A stretch of 64,000 nucleotides of DNA, taken from the NCBI GenBank assembly GCA_048268005.1, contig JBLWWJ010000002.1:248001-312000 (forward strand), in the 5' to 3' direction. Below the pieces are notes generated by a model. That model searched no databases. It worked only from the letters and a program-made list of their open reading frames with translations, and was not told the origin of the DNA. This stretch comes from Ancylomarina sp048268005 (GTDB lineage Bacteria; Bacteroidota; Bacteroidia; Bacteroidales; Marinifilaceae). Shown in pieces: positions 25,051 through 33,519 of the stretch. The first letter of the stretch is position 1, and every line of letters begins with the position of its first letter. The position numbers and the translations under genes were made by a program.

Positions 25051-26430
25051 TTATCCTTGAATAATAGCTTGCTCTATATCTTTTGTATGAGGTCTATTTT
25101 CAGTCTCACTTTCATCATAAGGACCGTGTTGTATTTTTTTGTTTAGGATATAAATGAATAAAACAAACAAAAGGGTATAGATGAAAAAGAACATGATAAG
25201 AGAGAACCAAATTTGATTGGCAGAAACAGCTTGAGAGAATGCATCTGATGTTCTGAGTAAGCCATAAACCACCCAGGGCTGACGACCCATTTCGGCAGCA
25301 AACCAACCTGTTTGATTTGCAATTTGAGGTAAAAAGACCGCGAATATAAAGCCAATAAGTAACCATTTTTGTTCGAACAGTCGCCCACGCCACCAATAGA
25401 AACAAGCTAAAAGCGTTAGACCTATTAGTGCCATACCTATGGCAACCATTATATGATAGAATTGGAAGACTGCATTAACTTGTCCTGGCTGATCTTCTTT
25501 GGGAAAAGCATTTAGTCCTGTAACAGGCGCATCAAAATCAAAGTCCAACAAAAAGGATAGTCCACCTGGAATTTTTATACCGCTCACGTCTTGCTTATCC
25601 TGATCAACCCAACCCATGATATACATATCGGCAGGTGCACTTTTTTCGAAATGGCCTTCCATAGCTGCAAGCTTAGCAGGTTGATTTTTTGCCACACCTT
25701 CAGCGGAATGGTGCCCCGTACCAAGTTGTCCTAAAGAAAGAACTGTGGCTGCGATTAAAGCAATTTTAAAAGCCTTTTTTGATATCTCAATATGTCTGCC
25801 TTTTATAAGGTAGTAGGCATGCACGCTAAGTACCAAAAAGGTTCCCGCAAGCAAGGCGCCTAACCAAACATGGCTAATTCTATCTACGCTTGATGGATTA
25901 AAAACCATGGCCCAGAAATCTGTGATTTCAGCGCGAGCATTTAGTCCTTCACCTACAATATGATATCCAGCTGGTGTTTGTTGCCACGAGTTGGCTACAA
26001 CAATCCATACAGCTGAGAACATCGAGCCGAAAAAGACACCTATAGTTGATATAAGATGTACTTTCGAACTAACTCGGTTCCATCCGAAAAGGAGAATGCC
26101 TAGAAAGCCACTCTCAAGAGCAAACGCGAATATTCCCTCAGCAGCCAGAGCAGATCCAAAGATATCGCCTACATATTTCGAGTAAATGGCCCAATTGGTA
26201 CCAAACTCGAATTCCATTACAATTCCAGTTGCGACACCAATACCAAAAGTTAAGGCAAATATTTTGGTCCAAAAGCGGGCCAGTGTTTCATATACCTTTT
26301 TTCCAGTACCCACATACATACTTTCAAATATGACCATCATCATACCTAAGCCTATACTTAAAGGCGGATAGATGTAATGAAAAGCGATGGTAAAAGCGAA
26401 TTGTATTCGAGCTAATATTTCTACGTCCAT
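25051..26430 (-). CDS. cydA: Cytochrome bd oxidase subunit I
   Basis: CydA of 459 residues, the short Q-loop type rather than the 520-residue E. coli type. It carries haems b558, b595 and d. Likely haem ligands are His18 (in TIAFHY), His187 (in DRISHVW) and Met328 (in YHIMVAIG); the proton-channel acids Glu98 and Glu106 are in AAEGIFAFALESGF. E. coli Arg391 is replaced by His326. The quinone loop includes NQPAKLAAMEGHF around residues 249-261. A promoter with a CRP/FNR-like site lies just upstream, which suits oxygen control. Confidence 0.97.
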   Translation of the reverse strand: MDVEILARIQFAFTIAFHYIYPPLSIGLGMMMVIFESMYVGTGKKVYETLARFWTKIFALTFGIGVATGIVMEFEFGTNWAIYSKYVGDIFGSALAAEGIFAFALESGFLGILLFGWNRVSSKVHLISTIGVFFGSMFSAVWIVVANSWQQTPAGYHIVGEGLNARAEITDFWAMVFNPSSVDRISHVWLGALLAGTFLVLSVHAYYLIKGRHIEISKKAFKIALIAATVLSLGQLGTGHHSAEGVAKNQPAKLAAMEGHFEKSAPADMYIMGWVDQDKQDVSGIKIPGGLSFLLDFDFDAPVTGLNAFPKEDQPGQVNAVFQFYHIMVAIGMALIGLTLLACFYWWRGRLFEQKWLLIGFIFAVFLPQIANQTGWFAAEMGRQPWVVYGLLRTSDAFSQAVSANQIWFSLIMFFFIYTLLFVLFIYILNKKIQHGPYDESETENRPHTKDIEQAIIQG

Positions 26431-26508
26431 GACTTATGTTTTTATCCCAATGATCTGGGGAAGTTTTGTATTGTGATGAAACAATACTTTTTATAGGTGT
26501 TAACAGGA

Positions 26509-26541
26509 CAAAGTTAAGCTTTTGATTTTATTCAAATCAAA
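26509..26541 (-). promoter_or_regulatory. cydA promoter with CRP/FNR-like inverted repeat
   Basis: Read on the minus strand, TAACTTTG (26516-26509) fits the -7 box, and TTG at 26540-26538 lies 21 bases upstream. Between and over them, TTGA-N6-TCAA (26522-26535) matches the CRP/FNR core, nine of ten positions against TTGATnnnnATCAA. It overlaps a perfect 8-bp inverted repeat TTTGATTT/AAATCAAA (26521-26541). A second 7-bp hairpin, GTATTGT/ACAATAC (26468-26487), lies in the leader. The regulator is inferred. Confidence 0.5.
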
Positions 26542-26627
26542 TTGCTTAATTTTTTATGTATGAAAAGAATGATAATGGGATTGAGTTTGATGATAAGGAG
26601 AAATCTTTTATAATTTGAATAGAGATA

Positions 26628-28088
26628 TTATTCAAATTTTCGAAGGGTATATTTTTTGGCTACCGAATCATAATAACCAAAAACAAAATAATTATCCCGT
26701 TTAAAGATCGTCTCAATTGATAGATCTTCATATGTGTCATCGGAGAAGGTCTTTATTTTATCAAATGGATTTTTCCTGACATGCCCTTCAATGTGTTGCA
26801 AGTTTTTGTTAAATAGACATTTAAAATACACAGATTTTGTACTTGTGTATGAAGAAAAAGAATGCATTGTTGGTGTTGAAACTGTAAATGTTACTGCGCC
26901 AGCACTAGCTGAAGCCATTGGCATGCCTCCCCCGATCATCATTCCACCACCTTGCTTCACATCTTTTTTGCCACCTAGAGTTATTTCCCAATATCCATTT
27001 GTTTCGTAAACGCTTATTCCTACATTTCCTGATGCCATCTTTCTAAGAATCTGCTTGCTGGTTTCGAGAACTCGTGTATGAGAACTAAATATTGCAGCAT
27101 CATTTTCCTGAATTAGATTTGTGTTTTTAAAGGCGATATTTTCATCTTTTGTTACTTGATGTTTTTTAATTAAACGATCAGTAATCAAATTATATGCTGA
27201 TAGATATAGTTCATATTTACTAACCTTAGTTTGAAATAAAATATCTTGATATATATAGGAGTTAGATTTGATATTGGAGAATTGCTTGCCGTCAACTTCA
27301 TCAAATTTATACGTCTTGATTTCTGAAGTAAGATCTTCTAAATCTATTTTTATTAAAATGGTAAAGTCTTTCCTATGATCTAAACTGATTACTATTTTAT
27401 CACTATAGCAATAAATTTTATTTTTTTCGGAAGTAAGCTCTAATGAGTTGGGATTGTTGTTGTTAATTTTTTGTATACTAATACTACTTGAAAAGCTTCC
27501 AGGAGATTTAAGTACATCACTTAATCTATAAAATTGGTGTGTGTTGAATCTGTTATTATTAAAATTAAATTCCTTGGTAATCGTTAACGAGCTACCTTCA
27601 AAAACGCGTAATTTCAATACGGAGCTATTTTTAAGCAAGCTTAAAATATAGAGCTTGTTTTTATAACTAAACGTTTCAAGGTATTTTTCATCTTTAAGTT
27701 TAAATGCAAATTTCTTTTCATTACTACTTCGATCGTCTAAATTAATTGTTTGTACTAAAAATTCTTTGTTGCGCTTGGTGGCAAAAAAAAGATTATACTG
27801 ATTCGCTTTTGTGGTATGACCAATTAAATGTCGGTATTTATTCTTTGGACGTGGACATTCAAAGCTACGTCTTAAGCTATAATCTTTATTATATTCCTGA
27901 GTGTTAATATTGTAATTGTCGATTAATAAAAGAGTTAATGCATCAGTATTTTTATTAATGATAGGATAGGCATCTCTTTTATCAGAAAAACCAGTGTCTA
28001 AATTGATATTCTGGTCTAGCAATATTTCTTGTGATTTAGCGGTTAAGACGGTAAAAAGGAGGAGAAATGAAATAAGATATTTATTCAT
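26628..28088 (-). CDS. Secreted protein of unknown function
   Basis: A 486-residue protein I do not recognise. A signal peptide is visible (MNKYLISFLLLFTVLTAKSQ split over residues 1-19/20). The rest consists of alternating short beta-like segments (repeated patterns such as KLYILSLLKNSS, KIYCYSDKIVISLD, YELYLSAYNL), suggesting a beta-propeller-like fold. A glycine/methionine/serine-rich stretch (about residues 375-400, GGGMMIGGGMPMASASAG) precedes a threonine/serine-rich segment. No lipobox and no T9SS C-terminal domain is evident. It stands alone between cydA and rng, with AT-rich codon use. Confidence 0.7.
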   Translation of the reverse strand: MNKYLISFLLLFTVLTAKSQEILLDQNINLDTGFSDKRDAYPIINKNTDALTLLLIDNYNINTQEYNKDYSLRRSFECPRPKNKYRHLIGHTTKANQYNLFFATKRNKEFLVQTINLDDRSSNEKKFAFKLKDEKYLETFSYKNKLYILSLLKNSSVLKLRVFEGSSLTITKEFNFNNNRFNTHQFYRLSDVLKSPGSFSSSISIQKINNNNPNSLELTSEKNKIYCYSDKIVISLDHRKDFTILIKIDLEDLTSEIKTYKFDEVDGKQFSNIKSNSYIYQDILFQTKVSKYELYLSAYNLITDRLIKKHQVTKDENIAFKNTNLIQENDAAIFSSHTRVLETSKQILRKMASGNVGISVYETNGYWEITLGGKKDVKQGGGMMIGGGMPMASASAGAVTFTVSTPTMHSFSSYTSTKSVYFKCLFNKNLQHIEGHVRKNPFDKIKTFSDDTYEDLSIETIFKRDNYFVFGYYDSVAKKYTLRKFE

Positions 28089-28162
28089 GTAAATAGGTCT
28101 TTATAAGAGAGAATGAAATTAGAGTAGGTGAAAATAATAAAAATATGTTAGATATTTTGTTC

Positions 28163-28197
28163 ACAAAAAAAGGCCAATGAAATAAATCATTGACCTT
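28163..28197 (-). terminator. Terminator of the rng transcript
   Basis: On the minus strand AAGG.CAATGA-type arms (28187-28197 and 28170-28180) pair with one mismatch around a 6-base loop, and a run of seven T follows. It lies about 95 bases beyond the rng stop. Confidence 0.7.
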
Positions 28198-28290
28198 ATT
28201 ATTGTATTTTATCTTGGTTGAGTGATCTGAAACTAGTCGAGATGTAATCAACAATACTTTTGACTTTATAGTCTGTTTGAACGAGGCGTT

Positions 28291-29841
28291 CTATTTGATT
28301 CGACGATTGTTTTTATCACTAAAACGATACATCATTAAATCATATGAAGGAATGGCTTTTATTTTTAATTTCACCTTGTAAGCTGATTGCCATTTACGGC
28401 GTAAGGTTTTGAAAAAGCCTTGATTAATATAGGCAGCCACAAAAGGGTGAACCTTAAGAGTCATTTGTTTCTCTTTAGATCGTTCTGATAGTGTTGCCAA
28501 TTGATCTTCGATTTGATCGGTAAGCAATACGGCAGGTGAGATTTCGCCAGTACCTTGGCAAGTAGGGCATTTCTCTTGAACAGCTACATTCATTTCAGGA
28601 CGAACACGCTGACGAGTGATTTGCATCAAGCCAAACTTACTTAAAGGAAGAATGTTGTGCTTGGTACGATCTTTACTCATCATTTCTTTCATCTTCTCAA
28701 AAAGCTTATGACGGTTTTCTGCTGAGTGCATATCGATAAAATCGACAACGATAATACCACCCATATCACGAAGTCTTAACTGACGAGCACACTCTTCAGC
28801 AGCGGCCAAATTTACTTCAAGAGCATTGGTTTCCTGATCGTTTCCAGCTTTTGATCGGTTACCTGAGTTCACATCGATAACATGAAATGCTTCGGTGTGT
28901 TCTATAATAAGGTAAGCGCCACTTTTAAATGAAACTGTTTTCCCGAAAGAAGATTTGATTTGTTTATCGATCCCTAATTGGTCAAAAATTGGAAGTTCAC
29001 CTTTAACGTGCTTCACAATTTTTTCTTTTTCAGGAGCAATACTTGCGATATATTGTTTGATATCAGCTGCAGCACTGGCATCATTCACATATATATTCTC
29101 GAATGATGAGTTTAGAATATCACGAAGAATAGCTGTGGTACGATTCATCTCTCCCAAAACTAAACTAGGAGGAGTGATGTCGCGAATGTTAAGGAATGAT
29201 TCTTCCCAACGCGCAATTAATCCACGAAGTTCTTTGTCGAGTTCAGCAACACGTTTCCCTTCAGCAACAGTACGTACAATAACCCCATAGTTCTTAGGCT
29301 TAATACTTTGTAGTAACTGTTTAAGTCGACTTTTTTCTTCTGTAGATTTTAATTTCTGAGAAATAGATACTTTATCAGAAAAAGGCATTAAAACGATATT
29401 ACGTCCAGCAAGTGAAATTTCTGAACATAGACGAGGGCCTTTTGTAGAGATAGGTTCTTTTGCAACCTGAACAAGAATGTATTGTCCTGATTTTAAGACA
29501 TCGGTAATTTTCCCATTTTTATCGATATCCGGCTCCAATTTCATTTTAGAAATGGACATGCCTTTACCTTTACGGGCAATGGCTTGTTGCAAGAATTTGT
29601 TTAAAGTGAGAAACTGATGTCCCAGGTCAAGATAGTGAAGGAAAGCATCCTTTTCGTATCCAACATCAACAAAAGCGGCATTTAAACCAGGCATGATTTT
29701 TTTCACTTTACCTAGATAAATATCGCCTACTGCAAACTGCACATTGCTTTTTTCTTTGGAAACTTCTACCAATTGCTTGTTGTCAAGCAAAGCAATTACA
29801 ATTTCGTTTGGCTGTACATCAATTACAAGTTCATTACTCAC
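28291..29841 (-). CDS. rng: Ribonuclease G/E family endoribonuclease
   Basis: A 516-residue RNase G-type enzyme lacking the long RNase E scaffold tail. Order of domains: an S1-like RNA-binding part (about residues 38-125), the RNase H-like and DNase I-like catalytic part with metal-binding Asp323 (VIDVNSG) and Asp367 (VVDFIDM), and the zinc-link CPTC at 425-428. In the family it processes 16S rRNA 5' ends and initiates mRNA decay. It is the last gene of a minus-strand set after hup and a 29-residue basic peptide. A 12-bp hairpin lies in its leader. Confidence 0.95.
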   Translation of the reverse strand: MSNELVIDVQPNEIVIALLDNKQLVEVSKEKSNVQFAVGDIYLGKVKKIMPGLNAAFVDVGYEKDAFLHYLDLGHQFLTLNKFLQQAIARKGKGMSISKMKLEPDIDKNGKITDVLKSGQYILVQVAKEPISTKGPRLCSEISLAGRNIVLMPFSDKVSISQKLKSTEEKSRLKQLLQSIKPKNYGVIVRTVAEGKRVAELDKELRGLIARWEESFLNIRDITPPSLVLGEMNRTTAILRDILNSSFENIYVNDASAAADIKQYIASIAPEKEKIVKHVKGELPIFDQLGIDKQIKSSFGKTVSFKSGAYLIIEHTEAFHVIDVNSGNRSKAGNDQETNALEVNLAAAEECARQLRLRDMGGIIVVDFIDMHSAENRHKLFEKMKEMMSKDRTKHNILPLSKFGLMQITRQRVRPEMNVAVQEKCPTCQGTGEISPAVLLTDQIEDQLATLSERSKEKQMTLKVHPFVAAYINQGFFKTLRRKWQSAYKVKLKIKAIPSYDLMMYRFSDKNNRRIK

Positions 29842-29890
29842 TTGAAAACTCCTATATTAAATTCAAAAAATAGTTAATTCTTACAAATAG

Positions 29891-29926
29891 ATAAACCTAA
29901 AGTACTAAAAAGTTCTTTAGGTTTAT
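29891..29926 (-). promoter_or_regulatory. Perfect 12-bp hairpin in the rng leader
   Basis: ATAAACCTAAAG (29891-29902) and its exact complement (29915-29926) enclose 12 bases, with an inner ACT/AGT pairing. It lies 50 bases before the rng start and 34 bases after the small basic gene. No T run follows on the minus strand, so it is not a standard terminator. A cis-regulatory or processing stem is plausible because RNase E/G leaders are autoregulated in E. coli. Confidence 0.5.
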
Positions 29927-29959
29927 ACATTATACTCTTACTAATAAGCGTGATAAGAA

Positions 29960-30049
29960 TTATTTCTTCTTATGACGATTCTTTCTTAATCTCTTTTTAC
30001 GCTTGTGCGTAGCCATCTTATGTCTTTTTCTCTTTTTTCCGCTTGGCAT
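29960..30049 (-). CDS. 29-residue basic peptide, candidate Bacteroidota-specific ribosomal protein
   Basis: The frame reads MPSGKKRKRHKMATHKRKKR followed by LRKNRHKKK and TAA. About 20 of 29 residues are Lys, Arg or His, without any hydrophobic core, like small rRNA-embedded proteins such as THX. It lies between hup and rng on the same strand, spaced 38 bases from hup. I recall a small extra large-subunit protein (bL38) described from a Flavobacterium ribosome structure and this could be its counterpart, but I cannot verify that match. Other options are an RNA chaperone-like peptide. Confidence 0.65.
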   Translation of the reverse strand: MPSGKKRKRHKMATHKRKKRLRKNRHKKK

Positions 30050-30087
30050 AACTTAAATATATTAAAATTTGTTTTTAAAGTCTGAGA

Positions 30088-30372
30088 CTACTTTACGTTT
30101 GTTTTTACTTTGCTTACGAAAGTCTTCGCCGGTTTAAATGACGGGATAAAGTGCTCAGGAATAATAATAGTTGTGTTTTTAGAAATGTTTCTTGCAGTTT
30201 TCTCTGCTCTTTTCTTAACGATAAAACTTCCGAAACCTCTTAAATACACGTTTTTACCTTTAACAAGTGAACCTTTGATAGTATCCATGAAGGCCTCAAC
30301 AGTTTTTTGTACTGTAATTTTCTCAATCCCCGTGTTTTTAGAAATCTCGTTAACAATATCTGCTTTAGTCAT
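30088..30372 (-). CDS. HU-family DNA-binding protein
   Basis: A 94-residue HU/IHF protein. It starts MTKADIVNEISKNTGIEKI, with the dimer core VQKTVEAFMDTIKGSLVKGK and the beta-arm segment LRGFGSFIVKKRAEKTARN (near residues 44-62). Instead of HU's RNPQTG the arm tip reads RNISKNTTIIIP, so the intercalating Pro is shifted or absent relative to E. coli HU. It binds and bends DNA in the nucleoid. It heads the minus-strand hup-peptide-rng set and is divergent from mutY. Confidence 0.93.
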   Translation of the reverse strand: MTKADIVNEISKNTGIEKITVQKTVEAFMDTIKGSLVKGKNVYLRGFGSFIVKKRAEKTARNISKNTTIIIPEHFIPSFKPAKTFVSKVKTNVK

Positions 30373-30431
30373 CTCTTAAAAATTCTTTAATTATCAATTA
30401 TATACAACAGTTTTTTCTCAAAATCAGACTG

Positions 30432-30439
30432 CAAATATA
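30432..30439 (-). promoter_or_regulatory. -7 box of the HU gene
   Basis: On the minus strand the bases read TATATTTG, a full match to TANNTTTG, about 60 bases before the start codon at 30372. No ideal -33 TTG is seen. It faces the mutY box 35 bases away. Confidence 0.5.
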
Positions 30440-30473
30440 TATGATTTCTCTTTATTAAAGAAATCGAAAGCAC

Positions 30474-30481
30474 TATTTTTG
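30474..30481 (+). promoter_or_regulatory. -7 box of mutY
   Basis: TATTTTTG matches TANNTTTG, 43 bases before the mutY ATG, giving a leader of roughly 35 bases. It is back-to-back with the HU gene's box, so the two promoters share upstream DNA. Confidence 0.5.
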
Positions 30482-30524
30482 TGTGAAAATATAAAAAAAA
30501 TAAAATGCGTAACAATCTAGGACT

Positions 30525-31568
30525 ATGCTCAATAGCAAAATTATAAATTGGTATGAGTTCAATAAGCGTGATTTGCCATGGCGAAAAACTTCAGATCCGT
30601 ACAAAATTTGGATTTCAGAAATCATGTTACAACAAACACAAGTTGTTACAGTTGTAGACTATTATTATCGTTTTATTAATAGTTTTCCTACAATTAAAGA
30701 TTTGGCATTAGCGAATGAACAAGAGGTTCTAAATCATTGGCAAGGGCTTGGGTATTATTCACGTGCTCGTAATTTGCATCAGGCGGCGAAATCCATTATA
30801 GACAATTATAATGGGGTGTTTCCCGATTCGTACCATGAGATTTTAAAGTTGAAAGGAATAGGTGTGTATACGGCTTCTGCAATAGCAGCCTTTGCATTCC
30901 ACCTTCCATATGCTGCCGTTGATGGGAATGTGTATCGAGTTTTGTCTCGGATATTTGGTGTTTCAGAATCGACTATCTCTCCTAAAGGAAAGAGGGTTTT
31001 TCAAAATTTGGCTGATGAACTTATGGTTGATGCTCCACCACATGTCTACAATCAGGCTATTATAGAGTTTGGAGCACTACAGTGTATCGCTAAAAAACCT
31101 GATTGTGAAATTTGTCCTTTACAAGCTCAATGTTTTGCCTATATAAATAAGCAACAGGATATCTTCCCTGTAAAGAAGAAAAAGGTTAAGGTGACTGACC
31201 GATATTTCTATTACTTGTATATATATAATAGTGAACGTTATTTATTACAACAGAGAGGAGATCGAGATATCTGGAGAAAACTGTTTGAATTTCCCCTAAT
31301 TGAGCTTGATAATAAAATAGAATTAGTAGATTTGATGAAGTCTAAAGCCTGGTATTCCATATTTAAGGATGTAAGATTAAAAGTGACAAATCAGTTGGTC
31401 ACTAAAGCCCATAAATTGAGTCATCAAAACTTACATATTGAGTTTATTCATATTCAAGTGGATGATGATGCTTTTGAGACGTTTACATCTTTAATACCTG
31501 TTGATAGAGAATCTGCCAGAGACTACCCAATGCCCAAACCGATAGAGATGCATTTAGCAAGAGAATAA
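30525..31568 (+). CDS. mutY: Adenine DNA glycosylase MutY
   Basis: A 347-residue repair enzyme that removes adenine mispaired with 8-oxoguanine. Visible are catalytic Glu32 (in SEIMLQQTQV), the helix-hairpin-helix LKGIGVYTASAIAAF near residues 109-123, catalytic Asp133 (in AAVDGNVYR), and the iron-sulfur ligands Cys187, Cys194, Cys197 and Cys203 (C-X6-C-X2-C-X5-C). A C-terminal NUDIX-like 8-oxoguanine recognition domain fills about residues 225-345. It begins the mutY-ssb-gldE-gldD order conserved in many Bacteroidota. Confidence 0.95.
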   Translation: MLNSKIINWYEFNKRDLPWRKTSDPYKIWISEIMLQQTQVVTVVDYYYRFINSFPTIKDLALANEQEVLNHWQGLGYYSRARNLHQAAKSIIDNYNGVFPDSYHEILKLKGIGVYTASAIAAFAFHLPYAAVDGNVYRVLSRIFGVSESTISPKGKRVFQNLADELMVDAPPHVYNQAIIEFGALQCIAKKPDCEICPLQAQCFAYINKQQDIFPVKKKKVKVTDRYFYYLYIYNSERYLLQQRGDRDIWRKLFEFPLIELDNKIELVDLMKSKAWYSIFKDVRLKVTNQLVTKAHKLSHQNLHIEFIHIQVDDDAFETFTSLIPVDRESARDYPMPKPIEMHLARE

Positions 31569-31646
31569 ATGTTATGAGAATAAAAATATTTTTATCTCGC
31601 TAAAAAGTTTATAACTTTATTGTTGTTAACTAAAAAATAAGAAGAT

Positions 31647-32066
31647 ATGTCAGTAAATAAAGTAATTTTGGTTGGGAATGTGGGAGCAGACCCAGAGGTT
31701 AAGTACCTGGATAATGGTGTAGCTGTTTGTAATATTCGTTTGGCTACAAGTGAATCTTATACTCGTAATGAGGAAAAGGTGACACAAACCGAATGGCACA
31801 GTATTGTTATGTGGCGTAAATTGGCAGAAATTGCCGAGAAATATGTGAAAAAAGGATCTCAGCTATATGTAGAAGGTCGTTTAAGAACTCGTACTTGGGA
31901 AGATCAAGATGGTAAAAAGCGCTATACGACCGAAATTTTCGCTGATAATTTTCAAATGTTAGGTCGTCGTTCTGATTCGGATGCTACAAATGTTGAAGAA
32001 ACTGCCAAGCCGCAGGCTGCAGTTACGAATGTAACCGAAGAAGAGACGGATGATTTACCATTCTAA
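31647..32066 (+). CDS. ssb: Single-stranded DNA-binding protein
   Basis: A 139-residue SSB. The OB fold begins MSVNKVILVGNVGADPEVKY and contains TEWHSIVMWRKLAEIAEKYV and LYVEGRLRTRTWEDQDGKKR, all typical. The tail ends in DDLPF, the acidic tip that recruits replication and repair partners. It follows mutY by 78 bases and precedes gldE by 24. An AT-rich TAACTTTA close to the -7 consensus lies before it. Confidence 0.97.
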   Translation: MSVNKVILVGNVGADPEVKYLDNGVAVCNIRLATSESYTRNEEKVTQTEWHSIVMWRKLAEIAEKYVKKGSQLYVEGRLRTRTWEDQDGKKRYTTEIFADNFQMLGRRSDSDATNVEETAKPQAAVTNVTEEETDDLPF

Positions 32067-32090
32067 AACATTGTTGAACTAGAATTTTAA

Positions 32091-33413
32091 ATGTTGGAAA
32101 CCAACGATTTGTTACTGATATTAAACAATTTTGATATTGTTTTTAAACCTATAAGCTTAAGTATCATTGCAGAACTATGTGCGATGGTACTTTTGTTATT
32201 TTTTTCCGCCCTGATTTCAGGTTCAGAGGTGGCTGTATTTTCTCTTTCGCCTCAAAATTTGCGAGAGATTGAAGAAACACAAACAAATAAAAATAAAAAG
32301 CTACTTAAGCTTTTAAGAATGCCTGAAGAGCTATTGGCTACAATTCTAATTGCTAATAATTTTGTGAATATTGCGATTGTAATATTGTCGACCTATATCA
32401 CATCCTCCCTGTTTGATTTTAGTCAAGCTCCGGCGGTTGGATTTATTGTTCAGGTTATCGTTGTTACCTTTTTACTTTTATTATTTGGTGAGATTATACC
32501 CAAAGTGTATGCAGCTCAGTTTGCACTTCGTTTTTCAAGATATATGGCCTTACCCCTTGTGTTTTTAGAAAAGGTTTTTCGCCCTTTAGGTACAATTTTG
32601 ATTAAGTCCACGTCAATAGTTAATAAGCGAATCTCTAAAAAACAGAATATCTCCATGGATGATCTTTCTCAGGCACTTGAGTTGACAGCTGATGAAATCA
32701 CAGAAGAGATGGAAATTCTTGAGGGAATCGTCAAATTCGGAAATATCAATGTTGACGAAATTATGAAGGCCAGAGTTGATATCGTAGCTGTTGATATTCA
32801 GACAAGCTTCAGTAAACTTAAGTCTGTCATTATTGAGTCTGGCTTTTCCAGAATACCTGTTTACGAAGGAGCATTTGATAATGTACGTGGGATTTTATAT
32901 GTGAAAGATTTGTTATCTCACCACCATAAACCCAATACATTTAGATGGCAATCTTTAATCCGTCCACCTTACTTTGTTCCTGAAACAAAAAAGATTAGTG
33001 ATCTTTTGGAGGAATTCCAGACTAAAAAGAACCATATGGCTATTGTGGTCGATGAATATGGTGGGACTTCTGGTCTGGTTAGTTTGGAAGATATACTGGA
33101 AGAGATTGTTGGTGATATTACAGATGAGCATGATGATGAACAAGATTTTTATTCTATAGAAGATGATGGTTCTTATATCTTCGAAGGAAAAACCTTGTTG
33201 AATGACTTTTTTAAGCTAATTGATATTGAAGATGATGTCTTCGACGAAATAAAGGGAGATGCTGATACCTTGGCCGGATTGATACTGGAAATGAAAGGTG
33301 AAATTCCTCATAAAAGAGAGATTTTTGAATATCATGGTTACGAGTTTGTTATTGAAGCTGTTGATAATAGACGAATCAAGAAGATTCGTTTTAGGCTACC
33401 TCAAAAAAAATAA
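32091..33413 (+). CDS. gldE: Gliding motility-associated membrane protein GldE
   Basis: A 440-residue membrane protein of the CorC/HlyC (CNNM-like) family. The DUF21 membrane domain (about residues 25-200) shows FFSALISGSEVAVFSLSP and the LLFGEIIPKVYAAQ motif. Two CBS domains follow (about 215-345), with MAIVVDEYGGTSGLVSLEDI near 318-337, then a C-terminal CorC domain. In Flavobacterium gldE is co-transcribed with gldD and supports gliding, which depends on the type IX secretion apparatus. Here too gldD follows directly. Confidence 0.9.
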   Translation: MLETNDLLLILNNFDIVFKPISLSIIAELCAMVLLLFFSALISGSEVAVFSLSPQNLREIEETQTNKNKKLLKLLRMPEELLATILIANNFVNIAIVILSTYITSSLFDFSQAPAVGFIVQVIVVTFLLLLFGEIIPKVYAAQFALRFSRYMALPLVFLEKVFRPLGTILIKSTSIVNKRISKKQNISMDDLSQALELTADEITEEMEILEGIVKFGNINVDEIMKARVDIVAVDIQTSFSKLKSVIIESGFSRIPVYEGAFDNVRGILYVKDLLSHHHKPNTFRWQSLIRPPYFVPETKKISDLLEEFQTKKNHMAIVVDEYGGTSGLVSLEDILEEIVGDITDEHDDEQDFYSIEDDGSYIFEGKTLLNDFFKLIDIEDDVFDEIKGDADTLAGLILEMKGEIPHKREIFEYHGYEFVIEAVDNRRIKKIRFRLPQKK

Positions 33414-33519
33414 TAAACTTTAAATTTGATACCCTCTTCCTGAATTGTGTCCTCTGGATGTGTAAGTTTCATTGAATTTTATGCAAATTGCAACCTTATT
33501 AATTTAAACATGATTTCAT

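Noticed and set aside
26734..27009. Plus-strand ORF antisense to the unknown secreted gene
   Set aside because: It mirrors the glycine/methionine-rich segment of the real gene and lacks a start region of its own.
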